Below are positions 24,176 through 32,470 of a DNA stretch of 32,607 nt, one piece after another. The notes beneath the pieces were generated by a model, which was not told the DNA's origin, searched no databases, and was given only the letters and a program-made list of their open reading frames with translations. Source of the DNA: Desulfobacula sp. (GTDB taxonomy: Bacteria > Desulfobacterota > Desulfobacteria > Desulfobacterales > Desulfobacteraceae); the NCBI GenBank assembly GCA_023701135.1, contig JAMPXP010000035.1, positions 1 to 32,607 of the forward strand, read 5' to 3'. The first letter of the stretch is position 1. Every line of letters starts with the position of its first letter. The position numbers were made by a program, and so were the translations under genes.

Positions 24176-26038
24176 ATGCAAATTCGGATCATTCACAAAA
24201 AATTTTTCATGGGTTTACAGATGGTTATCATGCTTATTGGCATCCTGCTGTCCGGGTTGGTTATCCTCGGGGAAAGCAGGGCGGACCTCGATCAGGACCA
24301 GACCAAGCTCCAGGTATTGCAGTCTTTGAACCTGATTGCCGTCTCTTTGACCCATATCCTGACGTATAACGACAAGGTGGTTCTGGACCAGGAATACAAT
24401 ACCATCATCAATAACCTGAATCTGGGCAATATTCCCGACGCCGACATCATTGCCTTGCTTCAGGAACTCATGGACCTGCTCACCAATTCGAAAATTCTGG
24501 ACCATGAAAGGGAGTACCTCCTGACCCGCTTTGATAAAAACGTCCAAACCGAGCTTAAAAACAGGATGCGGTCGCGCATTTTCGATACGGACCTGGTGCT
24601 CAACCCCTATGCGGGCATTTTAAAATCGGTGCTTTACACCGGGTCCTTTTATTTTAATTACCGGTCCCAGATGGATTCATACGCCAAAGAAAAAGAGGAA
24701 GGCAAATGGGAAATCGAAGCCAAAACCATGCAGGGGTTCAACAATTTTTATAAAAAGCTGCTGAAATACTCCTGGGATCTGATGCGGCGGTATGATCTGC
24801 CCGACGAATGGAGATTAAATGAAAAACAGCTCAGAGATTATACCGATATTTTAAAGGAGCCCGACCTTGAACGGCGGTACCGCAAACTGGAGCGGATCGA
24901 AAGCAGTTTCAAAAAATTCCCGCCCTACTGGTATTACCGGGGCCAGGCGGCCCAGGAAATCGGGAACACCAAGGAGGCCATGGATTGCTTCAACCAGTTT
25001 CAACAGATCAATCAGCGGATCTTGAGAAAGGACCCCTATGCAGCCTCCGTTGCCATGTGCAAAACCATGCTGAAGGCGGAACAGTCCGATCCTGCCGTGC
25101 TTAAAAAGGATCTGGAGCTGATTCTGGCCAATTCGGAGGATGCCGATTGGGGGAATATCCTTTTTGCGGCCCTTCAGTATGGCCGTATGGAAGACCCGGA
25201 CACGGCGGGCAAGCTGATTCTGCGCAACCTGGATAACGGGCATACCGCCTTTATCGACTCTCCCGATATGATCCGGGCCGTGGGTCCGGCCTTGCTGCTG
25301 AATGCCCGGCCCGATGTTTTCAACCGCATCATGGACATGGTGATGGAAAACGATAGGGTGAATAATTATGATCTGCTGTGGCTCTACGGGGAACTCCGGA
25401 ACAGTGATATCCTGAAAAAAATTCAACCTGAATTCGACCGCGTGCTGCTGCAGGTGGCGGACAAGTCCCTTCTCAACCCCCTCAATGTGTTTAAGGGCGA
25501 CAATATCACCCTTTTCCTTCCCACGGGCTGGATGGCTGAAAATTCCCTGGTGACCCTGCGTTTAAAGAACGAGGCCGGGGAAAAGGATTTCTATCCTGAC
25601 AATGCAGACGTGATGCCCGACTTCCCGGAGATGACGGTGCTGACCTTTAAAGATGTCCTTCCCATCAAATCCTTTATAAAGAAAAAAAGTTCTGCACAGA
25701 TCTCCGTCTCTCTTATCCGGGAAAAACTGGCTGCCGACAATACCGGTAAAAAAGGCTACGATATCGAAATGGTCTTCAAGTCCCAGATCATTCCCTCGGA
25801 CGAGCAATTATCCAAGACCATAAAATATACCCATAACCTTTACAAAATCGATGCGCCAAACATCGAAGCCGAAGCAAAGAAGCAGGATTCGGATGAGTTG
25901 ACCATCTGGTTCAACAAGGAAAACATCATCCTGAACGGCGAGGCTTTCGGGTGGAGCGATAGCGGTGTCACCAAGGCCGACACAGAAGAAAATCTGAAGT
26001 CCATCATTCGTGCCACCCCCTCCGGTGTTAAAAAATGA
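24176..26038 (+). CDS. Exported or membrane-anchored TPR-like protein, unknown function
   Basis: The protein has 620 residues from the ATG at 24176, which has GGATGGA just upstream; an in-frame ATG at 24164 would add four residues. Residues about 8-32 form a hydrophobic segment ending GESRAD, either a signal peptide or an anchor. The middle has one clear tetratricopeptide-like unit (PYWYYRGQAAQEIGNTKEAMDCFNQF) and is largely helical. The last third is beta-rich, with a segment about a polar, perhaps ligand-binding fold (GDNITLFLPTGWMAENSLVTLRLKNE). I do not recognise the family. It has its own promoter and lies 73 bases before a Crp/Fnr regulator. Confidence 0.75.
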   Translation: MQIRIIHKKFFMGLQMVIMLIGILLSGLVILGESRADLDQDQTKLQVLQSLNLIAVSLTHILTYNDKVVLDQEYNTIINNLNLGNIPDADIIALLQELMDLLTNSKILDHEREYLLTRFDKNVQTELKNRMRSRIFDTDLVLNPYAGILKSVLYTGSFYFNYRSQMDSYAKEKEEGKWEIEAKTMQGFNNFYKKLLKYSWDLMRRYDLPDEWRLNEKQLRDYTDILKEPDLERRYRKLERIESSFKKFPPYWYYRGQAAQEIGNTKEAMDCFNQFQQINQRILRKDPYAASVAMCKTMLKAEQSDPAVLKKDLELILANSEDADWGNILFAALQYGRMEDPDTAGKLILRNLDNGHTAFIDSPDMIRAVGPALLLNARPDVFNRIMDMVMENDRVNNYDLLWLYGELRNSDILKKIQPEFDRVLLQVADKSLLNPLNVFKGDNITLFLPTGWMAENSLVTLRLKNEAGEKDFYPDNADVMPDFPEMTVLTFKDVLPIKSFIKKKSSAQISVSLIREKLAADNTGKKGYDIEMVFKSQIIPSDEQLSKTIKYTHNLYKIDAPNIEAEAKKQDSDELTIWFNKENIILNGEAFGWSDSGVTKADTEENLKSIIRATPSGVKK

Positions 26039-26111
26039 TATTCCCCCTTCTTGTCAAGAATCAATTGGAACAGGCAACTTTAAAAAAGCGTGTCACAACC
26101 AAGGAGAACGG

Positions 26112-26816
26112 ATGGCCTGCCTGTGTAACCGGATAGCCGGTGCTGATATCGAACTGTCCCCTGTCTGTATCGGGAATCACTGGATATTTAAAGACCTTGA
26201 TCCTGTTGAGATAAAAGCCCTGAGCCATGAGGCCCTGAGAAAAAAATCAGTCAAGGGTCAAGCCTTATTTTCGCAAGGAGACCCTGCGGATGAAATGTTT
26301 CTGATAAAAGGAGGACGCATCAAGCTTTCCAAAGTTCTTGAGGACGGCACGGAACTGATGCTCGACATACGGAAAGCCGGCGACTTTGTGGGCGAAAATA
26401 TGTTCTCTGAAGAAAGCCTGTATCCGGTCAGTGCCGTTTGCCTTGAAGACACCCTGACATGCGGTTTCAGCCGAAGCCAATTTGAAGAATTGGTGCTGCA
26501 GCATCCCAAGGTCGGCCTCAGGATCATTAAAACCTTAAGCGAAAGGATTTCCAGCCTTACCGACCGTGTGGGCAGCCTTGCGGTTGCAAACATTGAAGAC
26601 CGTCTCTACCGGGTGCTCAGCAATGTGGCAAAGGAGCATGGCGCCAGGAGTCCCCGGGGTATGGTGATTCAGTTTCCCCTGACCCATGAAGACCTCGGCT
26701 TTTTAACGGGCGCCCACAGGGTCAGCATTACCCGGGCCATGAAAGCCCTTAAAAAAACGGGGAAAATTATTCTTGAAGACAAACGACTCATCCTGCCCGC
26801 CCTGAAAACCGCCTGA
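26112..26816 (+). CDS. Crp/Fnr-family transcriptional regulator
   Basis: The protein has 234 residues. The start at 26112 is fixed by AAGGAG at 26101-26106; a longer frame from 26010 is not supported. A cyclic-nucleotide-binding-type beta barrel (about 25-140) has GQALFSQGDPADEMFLIKGGRIKLSK. A dimer helix follows, and a winged helix-turn-helix (about 185-220) contains LTHEDLGFLTGAHRVSITRAMKALKK. Near the N-terminus are Cys3, Cys5 and Cys19, with two more Cys in SAVCLEDTLTC. Fnr uses three N-terminal plus one internal Cys for its oxygen-labile cluster, but the spacing here differs. Redox sensing is therefore possible, not shown. It probably regulates the flavodoxin gene next to it. Confidence 0.92.
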   Translation: MACLCNRIAGADIELSPVCIGNHWIFKDLDPVEIKALSHEALRKKSVKGQALFSQGDPADEMFLIKGGRIKLSKVLEDGTELMLDIRKAGDFVGENMFSEESLYPVSAVCLEDTLTCGFSRSQFEELVLQHPKVGLRIIKTLSERISSLTDRVGSLAVANIEDRLYRVLSNVAKEHGARSPRGMVIQFPLTHEDLGFLTGAHRVSITRAMKALKKTGKIILEDKRLILPALKTA

Positions 26817-26876
26817 TATCCATATGATCCTCTAAATTCGGATGAAATCCGCATCTTGAAAATAAATTTTTAAATT

Positions 26877-26892
26877 TGTAACACCTGCTACA
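26877..26892. promoter_or_regulatory. Candidate Crp/Fnr-type operator before the flavodoxin gene
   Basis: TGTAACACCTGCTACA reads as TGTA-N-CA-NN-TG-N-TACA, a 16-base palindrome with 12 matching positions. It is in the intergenic region between the Crp/Fnr gene and the flavodoxin gene, about 70 bases upstream of the latter. The site size suits a Crp/Fnr dimer. No clear -35/-10 pair could be fixed. Confidence 0.4.
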
Positions 26893-26959
26893 GAATATTT
26901 GCTTTTAAGGCCGTATATTGCCCATATCTTCAAAAATAATTTTAAAAGGAGGGAAAATC

Positions 26960-27475
26960 ATGAAGGTATTAGTGACTTATTTCAGCAGGAGCGGAAACAC
27001 GGAAAAAATAGCAAAAGCCATCTACAAAGAAGCTGCCCTGGCCAATAAAGCCGGATTGAAAAAACTTGAGGACGTCACTCCCGAGGATATGGCCGGATAT
27101 GACTTCATTTTCCTGGGTTCACCGTTACACTCCGGCAGCCTGGCAGCCCCGGTGAAAGAATGCTTAGGCCGTATTCAATCTTGTTCCGGTCAAAAAATGG
27201 CCGCTTTCATCACCCATTTTGCCCCGGCCTATCCGGAACAGGACATGGATGGATTTACAGAACCCATAAAAACAGCATGCAAGGCAAACGGGATTGAATA
27301 CTGCGGCTGTTTCGATTGCCAGGGGTTTTTGACCGAATCCTTACATGAGGCGGTACAAAAAAAAATGAATTTAACGGATGGGCAGTGGGCGGATATGGTC
27401 AAGCAGATGACCGGACGCCCCAACCCGGAAGACGAAGAAAAGGCCGTGGCCTTTGCAAAAAAGGTTTTAGCCTAG
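26960..27475 (+). CDS. Flavodoxin-family protein
   Basis: The protein has 171 residues, starting at the ATG at 26960 after AAAAGGAGGG. The FMN phosphate loop is TYFSRSGNTEKIAKAI near the N-terminus, and the isoalloxazine region FIFLGSPLHSGSLAAPVKE follows. The length and these motifs fit a flavodoxin or flavodoxin-like FMN protein that shuttles electrons in the cytoplasm. Several Cys lie in YCGCFDCQGF (about 113-122), unusual for a classical flavodoxin. It stands alone after the Crp/Fnr gene and ends at a terminator. Confidence 0.88.
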   Translation: MKVLVTYFSRSGNTEKIAKAIYKEAALANKAGLKKLEDVTPEDMAGYDFIFLGSPLHSGSLAAPVKECLGRIQSCSGQKMAAFITHFAPAYPEQDMDGFTEPIKTACKANGIEYCGCFDCQGFLTESLHEAVQKKMNLTDGQWADMVKQMTGRPNPEDEEKAVAFAKKVLA

Positions 27476-27480
27476 TTTTT

Positions 27481-27507
27481 GAGCCCTCCACCCGGAGTGG
27501 AGGGCTC
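27481..27507 (+). terminator. Intrinsic hairpin after the flavodoxin gene
   Basis: GAGCCCTCCAC and GTGGAGGGCTC form a perfect 11-pair stem with loop CCGGA, starting six bases after the stop codon. The tail on the plus strand is AATTCC and lacks a T-tract. It could be a weak or factor-assisted terminator, or an mRNA 3' protecting hairpin. Confidence 0.65.
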
Positions 27508-27565
27508 AATTCCGATTCTCCCCCCTATCCCCTGTCATTATGATATTGCGGTTTTGATAGCGCTG

Positions 27566-27587
27566 TGGTAATGATCTGACATTACCA
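27566..27587. promoter_or_regulatory. 22-base palindrome in the hybrid-kinase promoter region
   Basis: TGGTAATG, six bases, then CATTACCA form a perfect 8+8 palindrome, with CTG/CAG flanks extending it. It is 66 bases upstream of the hybrid kinase start, in the only intergenic space between that gene and the flavodoxin terminator. It has the size of a dimeric repressor or activator operator. Confidence 0.5.
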
Positions 27588-27652
27588 ACAGGCTTTTCAT
27601 ACATTATAAATCGTCATTTTCCTGTTTTTGGGAGATCTGTAAGCAGACCGGA

Positions 27653-30415
27653 ATGATTCACCATTCAGAAACCGACATATTAAAGGAAAAGATCAAAGGG
27701 CTGCAGCATCGGATCCAACAGCTCGAAAAAGATGGGGAGCCCTATGCGGAAATGTTCTCCCGGGTCCTGGACCTGTTCTGCATAGCAGATATCACAACTA
27801 CCCGATTTTTAAAGGTAAACCCGGATTTTTCAAATTTGCTCGGCTATACCGAGGAAGAACTGCTCCGTTGCTCCTTCCTTGAATTTATCCATCCGGATGA
27901 TATTCAACCGACAAGGGATATAATTGATGAGAACCTGAAAGCCGGGAAAAAGACCCTGAATTTCGCAAACCGGTACCGCTGCTCAGACGGATCATACAGG
28001 TGGCTTGACTGGACATCGCATCCCATGCCGGAAAAAGGCATCACCTTTGCCGTTGCCCACGATATTACCCGGCTCAAGATGATGGAAACAACCCTCATTG
28101 AAAATGAGAGGTTCATCAGAACCGTAATGGACCATCTTCCCCTGGGCATTGCCGTCAATTCCGTTGATCCTGCGGTTACCTTTGAATATATCAATGACAA
28201 TTTCCCCCGGTTGTATCGAACCACAAAGGAGGCGATTTCCGAGCCGGACGGATTCTGGTCTGCGGTTTATGAGGATCCGGTTTTCAGGGAAAAGATCAAG
28301 AAGCGGGTTCTGGATGATTGCAGCAGCGGGGACCCTGAAAAAATGCTGTGGGAAGATATCCCCATCACCCGGGAACATCAGGAAACCACCTATATCACAG
28401 CCATAAATATCCCCATACCTTCAAAGGGATTAATGATTTCCGCTGTATGGGATGTCACCAAAAAGAAAACCACAGAAGCTGCATTACAAGAAACCAAACA
28501 GCTTCTGGAAAATACACAATCCCTGGCCAGGTTCGGCGGATGGGAATATAGGCTTGAGACCCGGACCCTCATATGGACCGATGAGGTCTTCCGGATTCAC
28601 GGAATGGATGAATTTGAAAATCCCGTTGACTTAAACCATGCCATTTCGTTTTATGAGCCGGACAGCGCCGAAACAATAACAAATGCATTCCGGAACCTCA
28701 TTCAAAACCTGGAGCCCTACGATCTTGAAGTAAAACTCAAACGGGCGGATAACAGGACCATCTGGGTGCGCACCATGGGCAGGCCGGTGGTGGAAACCGG
28801 CCGGATCATCGGGGCCACCGGCAATATAATGGATATTACCGACCGGAAATCGGCGGAAGAAAGGCTGCGTCAAAGCCATGAACTGCTTTCAAATCTTGCC
28901 CGCCTGGTTCCCAGCGTCATCTTTCAATACCGGTTATTCCCGGATGGAACCTCCTTTTTTCCATATGCCAGCCCGGGCATGAACGACATCTATGAAGTGA
29001 CGCCCGAAGAGGTCGAACAAGATGCCGCCCTTGTTTTTGGCCGCCTGCACCCGGATGATTATGACCAGGTGATCCATGCCATTCAGCAATCCGCCCATAC
29101 CCTCCAGACCTTTTATTGTGAATTCAAGGTGATCCTGCCAAGGCAGGGGCTTCGCTGGCGATGGTCCCAGGCCCACCCGGAGCGGCTTGAGGACGGCAGT
29201 ATCCTATGGCACGGCATTGTCTCGGATATAACGGAACGTAAACAGGCAGAGCAGGAGAAAGAAAAACTGCAAGCCCAGCTTTCCCAGGCTCAGAAAATGG
29301 AGGCCGTCGGCACCCTCGCAGGCGGGATTGCCCATGATTTCAACAATATGCTGAGCATTATTCTTGGGAATGCAGAGATAATCCTGGAGGATCTGGGGTC
29401 TTCAAATCCCTTGGCCGCCGGGCTGCAGGAAATTCTTAAGGCGGCGGAACGCTCTGCCGATTTGACCCGGCAGTTGTTGGCCTTTGCCCGCAAACAAACC
29501 ATTTCTCCCAAGATATTGGACCTGAACACATCAATAGAGGGCATCCTGAAGATGCTCAGACGTTTAATCGGCGAAAACATTGATCTTCTCTGGCTGCCCG
29601 GCGAAAATCTCCGGACCGTTAAAATAGATCCTTCCCAGATCGACCAAATTCTGGCCAATCTATGTGTCAATGCCAGGGATGCCATAAAGGATATCGGGAA
29701 AATTACCATTGAAACCGGCAATGCAAGATTTGATGCCGATCATTGCAGGGACAATGAGGGGTTCAGGCCCGGTGATTATGTCATGGTGGCCGTCAGCGAT
29801 ACCGGATGCGGGATTGATAAAAAGGAACAGGAGAATATTTTTGAACCCTTTTTTACGACCAAACCCAAGGGAAAAGGAACAGGCCTGGGATTATCCACCG
29901 TGTACGGGATCGTAAAACAAAATAACGGATTTATAAAACTGTATAGTGAAATAGACAAAGGGACCACATTTAAAATCTATCTGCCTTGGCATATAGAAAA
30001 AGAGGGTCCTGAAGACCGGAAACAAATTGAACATGGGGTTCTCAAGGGCCATGAAACCGTTTTGCTGGTTGAAGATGAAACAGCCATCTTGCAGATGACC
30101 CGGCAGATGCTTGAACGTCTGGGCTACAACGTGCTGGTGGCTTCAACACCGGAAGAGGCCATCCGGATGTGTCAGAGCCCGGATACAGCCATTGACCTTT
30201 TGATGACCGACGTGGTCATGCCCGCCATGAATGGGCGGACCCTTGCTGAAAGGCTCTCCCATTCCCGACCCCGTATGAAACTCCTTTATATGTCCGGTTA
30301 TACAGCCAATGTCATTGCCCACCACGGGGTATTGGACAAGGGGTTGAATTTTATCAACAAACCCTTTTCCAAACAGGATTTATCCCAAAAATTAAGAGAG
30401 ATATTGGGCGATTGA
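27653..30415 (+). CDS. Hybrid sensor histidine kinase with four PAS domains
   Basis: The protein has 920 residues. A short coiled coil (about 8-28) is followed by four PAS-type domains (about 30-142, 150-272, 283-400 and 410-532). HisKA has His561 in GGIAHDFNNML. HATPase_c (about 660-778) has DTGCGI and GTGLGL. A C-terminal receiver (about 795-918) has phospho-acceptor Asp853 in MTDVVMPAMNG. There are no transmembrane helices, so it senses cytoplasmic cues such as redox or small ligands. The H-D-F-N-N type of HisKA with its own receiver implies an internal phosphorelay step. The downstream partner is not adjacent; the orphan receiver-STAS protein at 23169-23867 is one candidate. The ATG has CCGG-rather than GGAGG-like sequence just upstream. 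Confidence 0.94.
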   Translation: MIHHSETDILKEKIKGLQHRIQQLEKDGEPYAEMFSRVLDLFCIADITTTRFLKVNPDFSNLLGYTEEELLRCSFLEFIHPDDIQPTRDIIDENLKAGKKTLNFANRYRCSDGSYRWLDWTSHPMPEKGITFAVAHDITRLKMMETTLIENERFIRTVMDHLPLGIAVNSVDPAVTFEYINDNFPRLYRTTKEAISEPDGFWSAVYEDPVFREKIKKRVLDDCSSGDPEKMLWEDIPITREHQETTYITAINIPIPSKGLMISAVWDVTKKKTTEAALQETKQLLENTQSLARFGGWEYRLETRTLIWTDEVFRIHGMDEFENPVDLNHAISFYEPDSAETITNAFRNLIQNLEPYDLEVKLKRADNRTIWVRTMGRPVVETGRIIGATGNIMDITDRKSAEERLRQSHELLSNLARLVPSVIFQYRLFPDGTSFFPYASPGMNDIYEVTPEEVEQDAALVFGRLHPDDYDQVIHAIQQSAHTLQTFYCEFKVILPRQGLRWRWSQAHPERLEDGSILWHGIVSDITERKQAEQEKEKLQAQLSQAQKMEAVGTLAGGIAHDFNNMLSIILGNAEIILEDLGSSNPLAAGLQEILKAAERSADLTRQLLAFARKQTISPKILDLNTSIEGILKMLRRLIGENIDLLWLPGENLRTVKIDPSQIDQILANLCVNARDAIKDIGKITIETGNARFDADHCRDNEGFRPGDYVMVAVSDTGCGIDKKEQENIFEPFFTTKPKGKGTGLGLSTVYGIVKQNNGFIKLYSEIDKGTTFKIYLPWHIEKEGPEDRKQIEHGVLKGHETVLLVEDETAILQMTRQMLERLGYNVLVASTPEEAIRMCQSPDTAIDLLMTDVVMPAMNGRTLAERLSHSRPRMKLLYMSGYTANVIAHHGVLDKGLNFINKPFSKQDLSQKLREILGD

Positions 30416-30468
30416 ATGAACATCCTTCCTCAGAAACCTGGCGGGATTCAAAGATCTGACCACTTCCT

Positions 30469-31233
30469 TCAAAAATAGGTTTTCCAGGCCAGTCTCAGGA
30501 TCGTTAGAAATACAACGGTCAGAAAAACGGGGCGGATAAATTTCGCGCCTTTTCGGATGGCAAGGCTGGAGCCGGCCCGGGCCCCGATGACCTGGCCGGC
30601 AGCCATGCAAAGCCCTATGGAATAGATTACATTGCCGCCGATGACAAAGACCGATAGGGCGACGATATTGCTTGTAAAATTCATGATCCGCGTAATTCCG
30701 GAGGCTTTTTTCATGTTCATACCCATGACGATGAGCAGGGCAGCAGTCCAGAAAGAACCGGTCCCCGGTCCGAAAAACCCGTCATAAAATCCGAGACCCA
30801 GGCCGAACACGAGATAAAACCACAGGTTCGGCATTCTGGGCCTCCCGGTGCCCGTATCCAGGTTCTTCATGAACAGGGTGTAGAGGAATACGAACAATAA
30901 GAGGCCCGGTATGATCCGTTCGATAAACCCGGCCTTCATCAATTGTATGGCCCAGGCCCCCAGGGCAGCGCCAATCAGGGTAAACAGGATGCCTGAAACA
31001 TTTTCGTTGAATTTGACCACCCCTTTTCTGATGTAATTGTAGGAGGCGGCCAGGGTGCCGAAGCTGCCCTGGAGCTTGTTTGTCCCCAATGCCATCTGGG
31101 GCGGCAGGCCGACACTGAAAAGCACGGGCAGGGCGATGAGCCCTCCGCCGCCGGCAATGGAATCCACAAATCCGGCGCAAAGACCGGTGACAAACAAAAG
31201 AAGATAGGTTGAAAAATTTAAATCCGCCGGCAT
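30469..31233 (-). CDS. TauE/SafE-family (TSUP) membrane permease
   Basis: The protein has 254 residues. The ATG at 31233 is preceded by AAAGGGG; an upstream TTG at 31248 is less likely. About eight hydrophobic helices are seen. The family signature GLCAGFVDSIAGGGGLIALPVL lies at the N-terminus and GLGFYDGFFGPGTGSFW in the middle. TSUP permeases move sulfur-containing organic anions such as sulfite, sulfoacetate or related acids across the cytoplasmic membrane, which would fit a sulfur-metabolising host. It converges with the hybrid kinase gene, with 53 bases between them and no clear terminator. The substrate cannot be told. Confidence 0.92.
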   Translation of the reverse strand: MPADLNFSTYLLLFVTGLCAGFVDSIAGGGGLIALPVLFSVGLPPQMALGTNKLQGSFGTLAASYNYIRKGVVKFNENVSGILFTLIGAALGAWAIQLMKAGFIERIIPGLLLFVFLYTLFMKNLDTGTGRPRMPNLWFYLVFGLGLGFYDGFFGPGTGSFWTAALLIVMGMNMKKASGITRIMNFTSNIVALSVFVIGGNVIYSIGLCMAAGQVIGARAGSSLAIRKGAKFIRPVFLTVVFLTILRLAWKTYF

Positions 31234-31355
31234 ATGGCCCCTTTGCAATCACTGCTCCGTTTCAGTGAAGATGAAAAAAGCTTCATACCAGGAAGCCATG
31301 GACTTGTAAACCTCCCCGGGGCATAAAAATTTTGTATAGCGTTACAGCCTGCTGG

Positions 31356-31382
31356 ATTATATAAGGATCTTTTGGATCCAAA
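31356..31382 (-). promoter_or_regulatory. Candidate promoter of the permease gene with palindrome
   Basis: On the minus strand TATAAT (31356-31361) is a perfect -10. The -35 zone 16-17 bases upstream is poor (CTTTGG), but it coincides with the perfect palindrome TTTGGATCCAAA (31371-31382). A weak -35 overlapped by a palindrome is typical of an activator- or repressor-controlled promoter. It is about 120 bases upstream of the permease start. Confidence 0.4.
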
Positions 31383-31424
31383 GGCGGTCTGTTCCAGGGT
31401 ATCCGGTGGAATTTTATCATGAAA

Positions 31425-31459
31425 AAAGGGGTTTCAGGTCAAAAACCTGAAACCCCTTT
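31425..31459 (-). terminator. Intrinsic terminator downstream of the tRNA fragment
   Basis: AAAGGGGTTTCAGGT and ACCTGAAACCCCTTT form a perfect 15-pair stem with a 5-base loop. On the minus strand it is followed by TTT and C, the T-run of the stem end being six long in total. It lies seven bases past the 3' end of the tRNA fragment and is most simply the original terminator of that tRNA gene. Confidence 0.85.
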
Positions 31460-31465
31460 CAATAT

Positions 31466-31515
31466 TGGTCGGGACGGCTGGATTTGAACCAGTGACCACT
31501 TGACCATAAGTCAAG
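31466..31515 (-). other. 3' fragment of a tRNA gene (probable att site)
   Basis: On the minus strand the sequence ends in TTCAAAT (T-loop), CCAGC, CGTCCCG, A and encoded CCA, which is the T-arm and acceptor 3' half of a tRNA. A 5-pair stem CTTGA / TCAAG just before it sits at the anticodon-arm position. No D-arm or 5' acceptor CGGGACG exists further upstream; the sequence turns into A+T-rich DNA. The C1:G72, A73 acceptor implied is typical of tRNA-Pro, but the loop does not have a Pro anticodon, so identity is uncertain. It is the kind of site tyrosine integrases use. Confidence 0.7.
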
Positions 31516-31525
31516 TTTTTTAACA

Positions 31526-31545
31526 TTTCACACAGTTTCACACAA
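31526..31545. repeat. Tandem 10-base repeats beside the att site
   Basis: TTTCACACAG and TTTCACACAA lie back to back, ten bases beyond the tRNA fragment and on the integrase side. Short direct repeats at this place are typical of arm-type binding sites for a tyrosine integrase. The match is short and could be chance. Confidence 0.45.
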
Positions 31546-31696
31546 CTTCAAATAATCAATCAAAACCATTTACAATAAAGGATTTAGCTGATAGCAATCT
31601 TTAACATAAGATCATTTTAAAATACTTAACTTTGATTAAAAACGGTGGCCCAATGGTGGACAACTTTTAAAAGGTAAAAATCAAGGGGTCTAAAAC

Positions 31697-31849
31697 ATGG
31701 CTGGAAAATGGACAAAAACAAACTATCCGGGCATTCGTTTTCGTGAACATGACACCCGGAAAAATGGAGTCAAAAAGGATCAATATTTTATACTTCCATA
31801 TCGGTTAAACGGGAAAAGAAAAGACGAGGCGGTGGGATGGTCACCGTAG
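31697..31849 (+). pseudogene. Truncated phage-type tyrosine integrase (N-terminal 50 codons)
   Basis: The ATG is preceded by AAGGGG and begins MAGKWTKTNYPGIRFREHD, followed by TRKNGVKKDQYFILPYRLN, the arm-binding domain pattern seen at the start of many tyrosine integrases. After EAVGWSP the frame stops at TAG (31847-31849), just where other integrases continue into the core-binding domain. The next base starts a foreign transposase reading frame. The catalytic domain with its R-H-R-Y residues is absent. The gene sits about 180 bases from the tRNA fragment, as expected of an island integrase. It is a remnant, not functional. Confidence 0.8.
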
Positions 31850-32065
31850 ATCCTTGATAATGCGTCCTGGCATAAGAAAAAGAATCTTGAGTTTCATGGG
31901 TGGGGGTCAAAATTTTTGCCACCCTATTCACCAGATTTTAATCCGATAGAACGGATATGGAACACAATGAAGGCGAACTGGTTTAACAACTATGTCTGTA
32001 AAAATATCCAACAATTAATTGACAGACTGGATCAGGCATATCTTGCCCTTGTTGCTGATTTTTAA
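31850..32065 (+). mobile_element. C-terminal remnant of an IS630-family transposase
   Basis: Seventy-one codons are open in the integrase frame, starting ILDNASWHKKKNLEFHGWG and continuing KFLPPYSPDFNPIERIWNTM to a TAA at 32063-32065. DNASWH carries the second catalytic Asp and PPYSPDFNPIE the catalytic Glu of the IS630/Tc1 DDE family. The N-terminal two-thirds, including the first Asp, is missing, so this is an incomplete copy fused exactly to the integrase fragment. Base composition is lower in G+C than the chromosome to the left. Confidence 0.85.
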
Positions 32066-32470
32066 TCTCGAAATTTATTTATCCAATTTAAAAAACTCGT
32101 GACTGATACTGTTCGTAAAATTTTTAAAAAAGTAGCGAGGAGAACAGTTGAGCATAGACGTGCAAAGCTTAGATTGATTGAATTACAGACGTTGATACAA
32201 TTTTTGGCAAAACTATATAATAAATGTAATATTTTTATACTAAATTATGAAAATATTGTTATAGCCAATTCATGGCATTTCTTCTAATATGTCCAGTTAT
32301 CAATGCGTTTGAAATTTATTCATCAATGGTATGGTTTTTGCTGAATGTTTAACTAAAGAGAGAAAAACACCCCCGTTGTGCAATGGGGTTGAAAAACTGA
32401 AGGCTCTCGGTGGTTGATAGCGAAATTTGTTTATTATATAATTATTTATGGCAAGGATGTATTTAATATC
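32066..32470. other. A+T-rich stretch with no supported gene
   Basis: This part is strongly A+T-rich and unlike the rest of the window. One 62-codon open frame from a GTG at 32099 is basic and lysine-rich, but has no ribosome site or recognisable motif. I see nothing else coding. It is probably decayed mobile DNA between two insertion sequences. Confidence 0.55.

Noticed and set aside
31466-31515. A complete tRNA gene
   Set aside because: Only the anticodon-arm-like stem, T-arm and acceptor 3' strand are present; no D-arm or pairing 5' acceptor CGGGACG can be found upstream.
32099-32287. A 62-codon frame from GTG in the low-G+C region
   Set aside because: No ribosome site, no family motif, biased composition; it is better explained as decayed mobile DNA.
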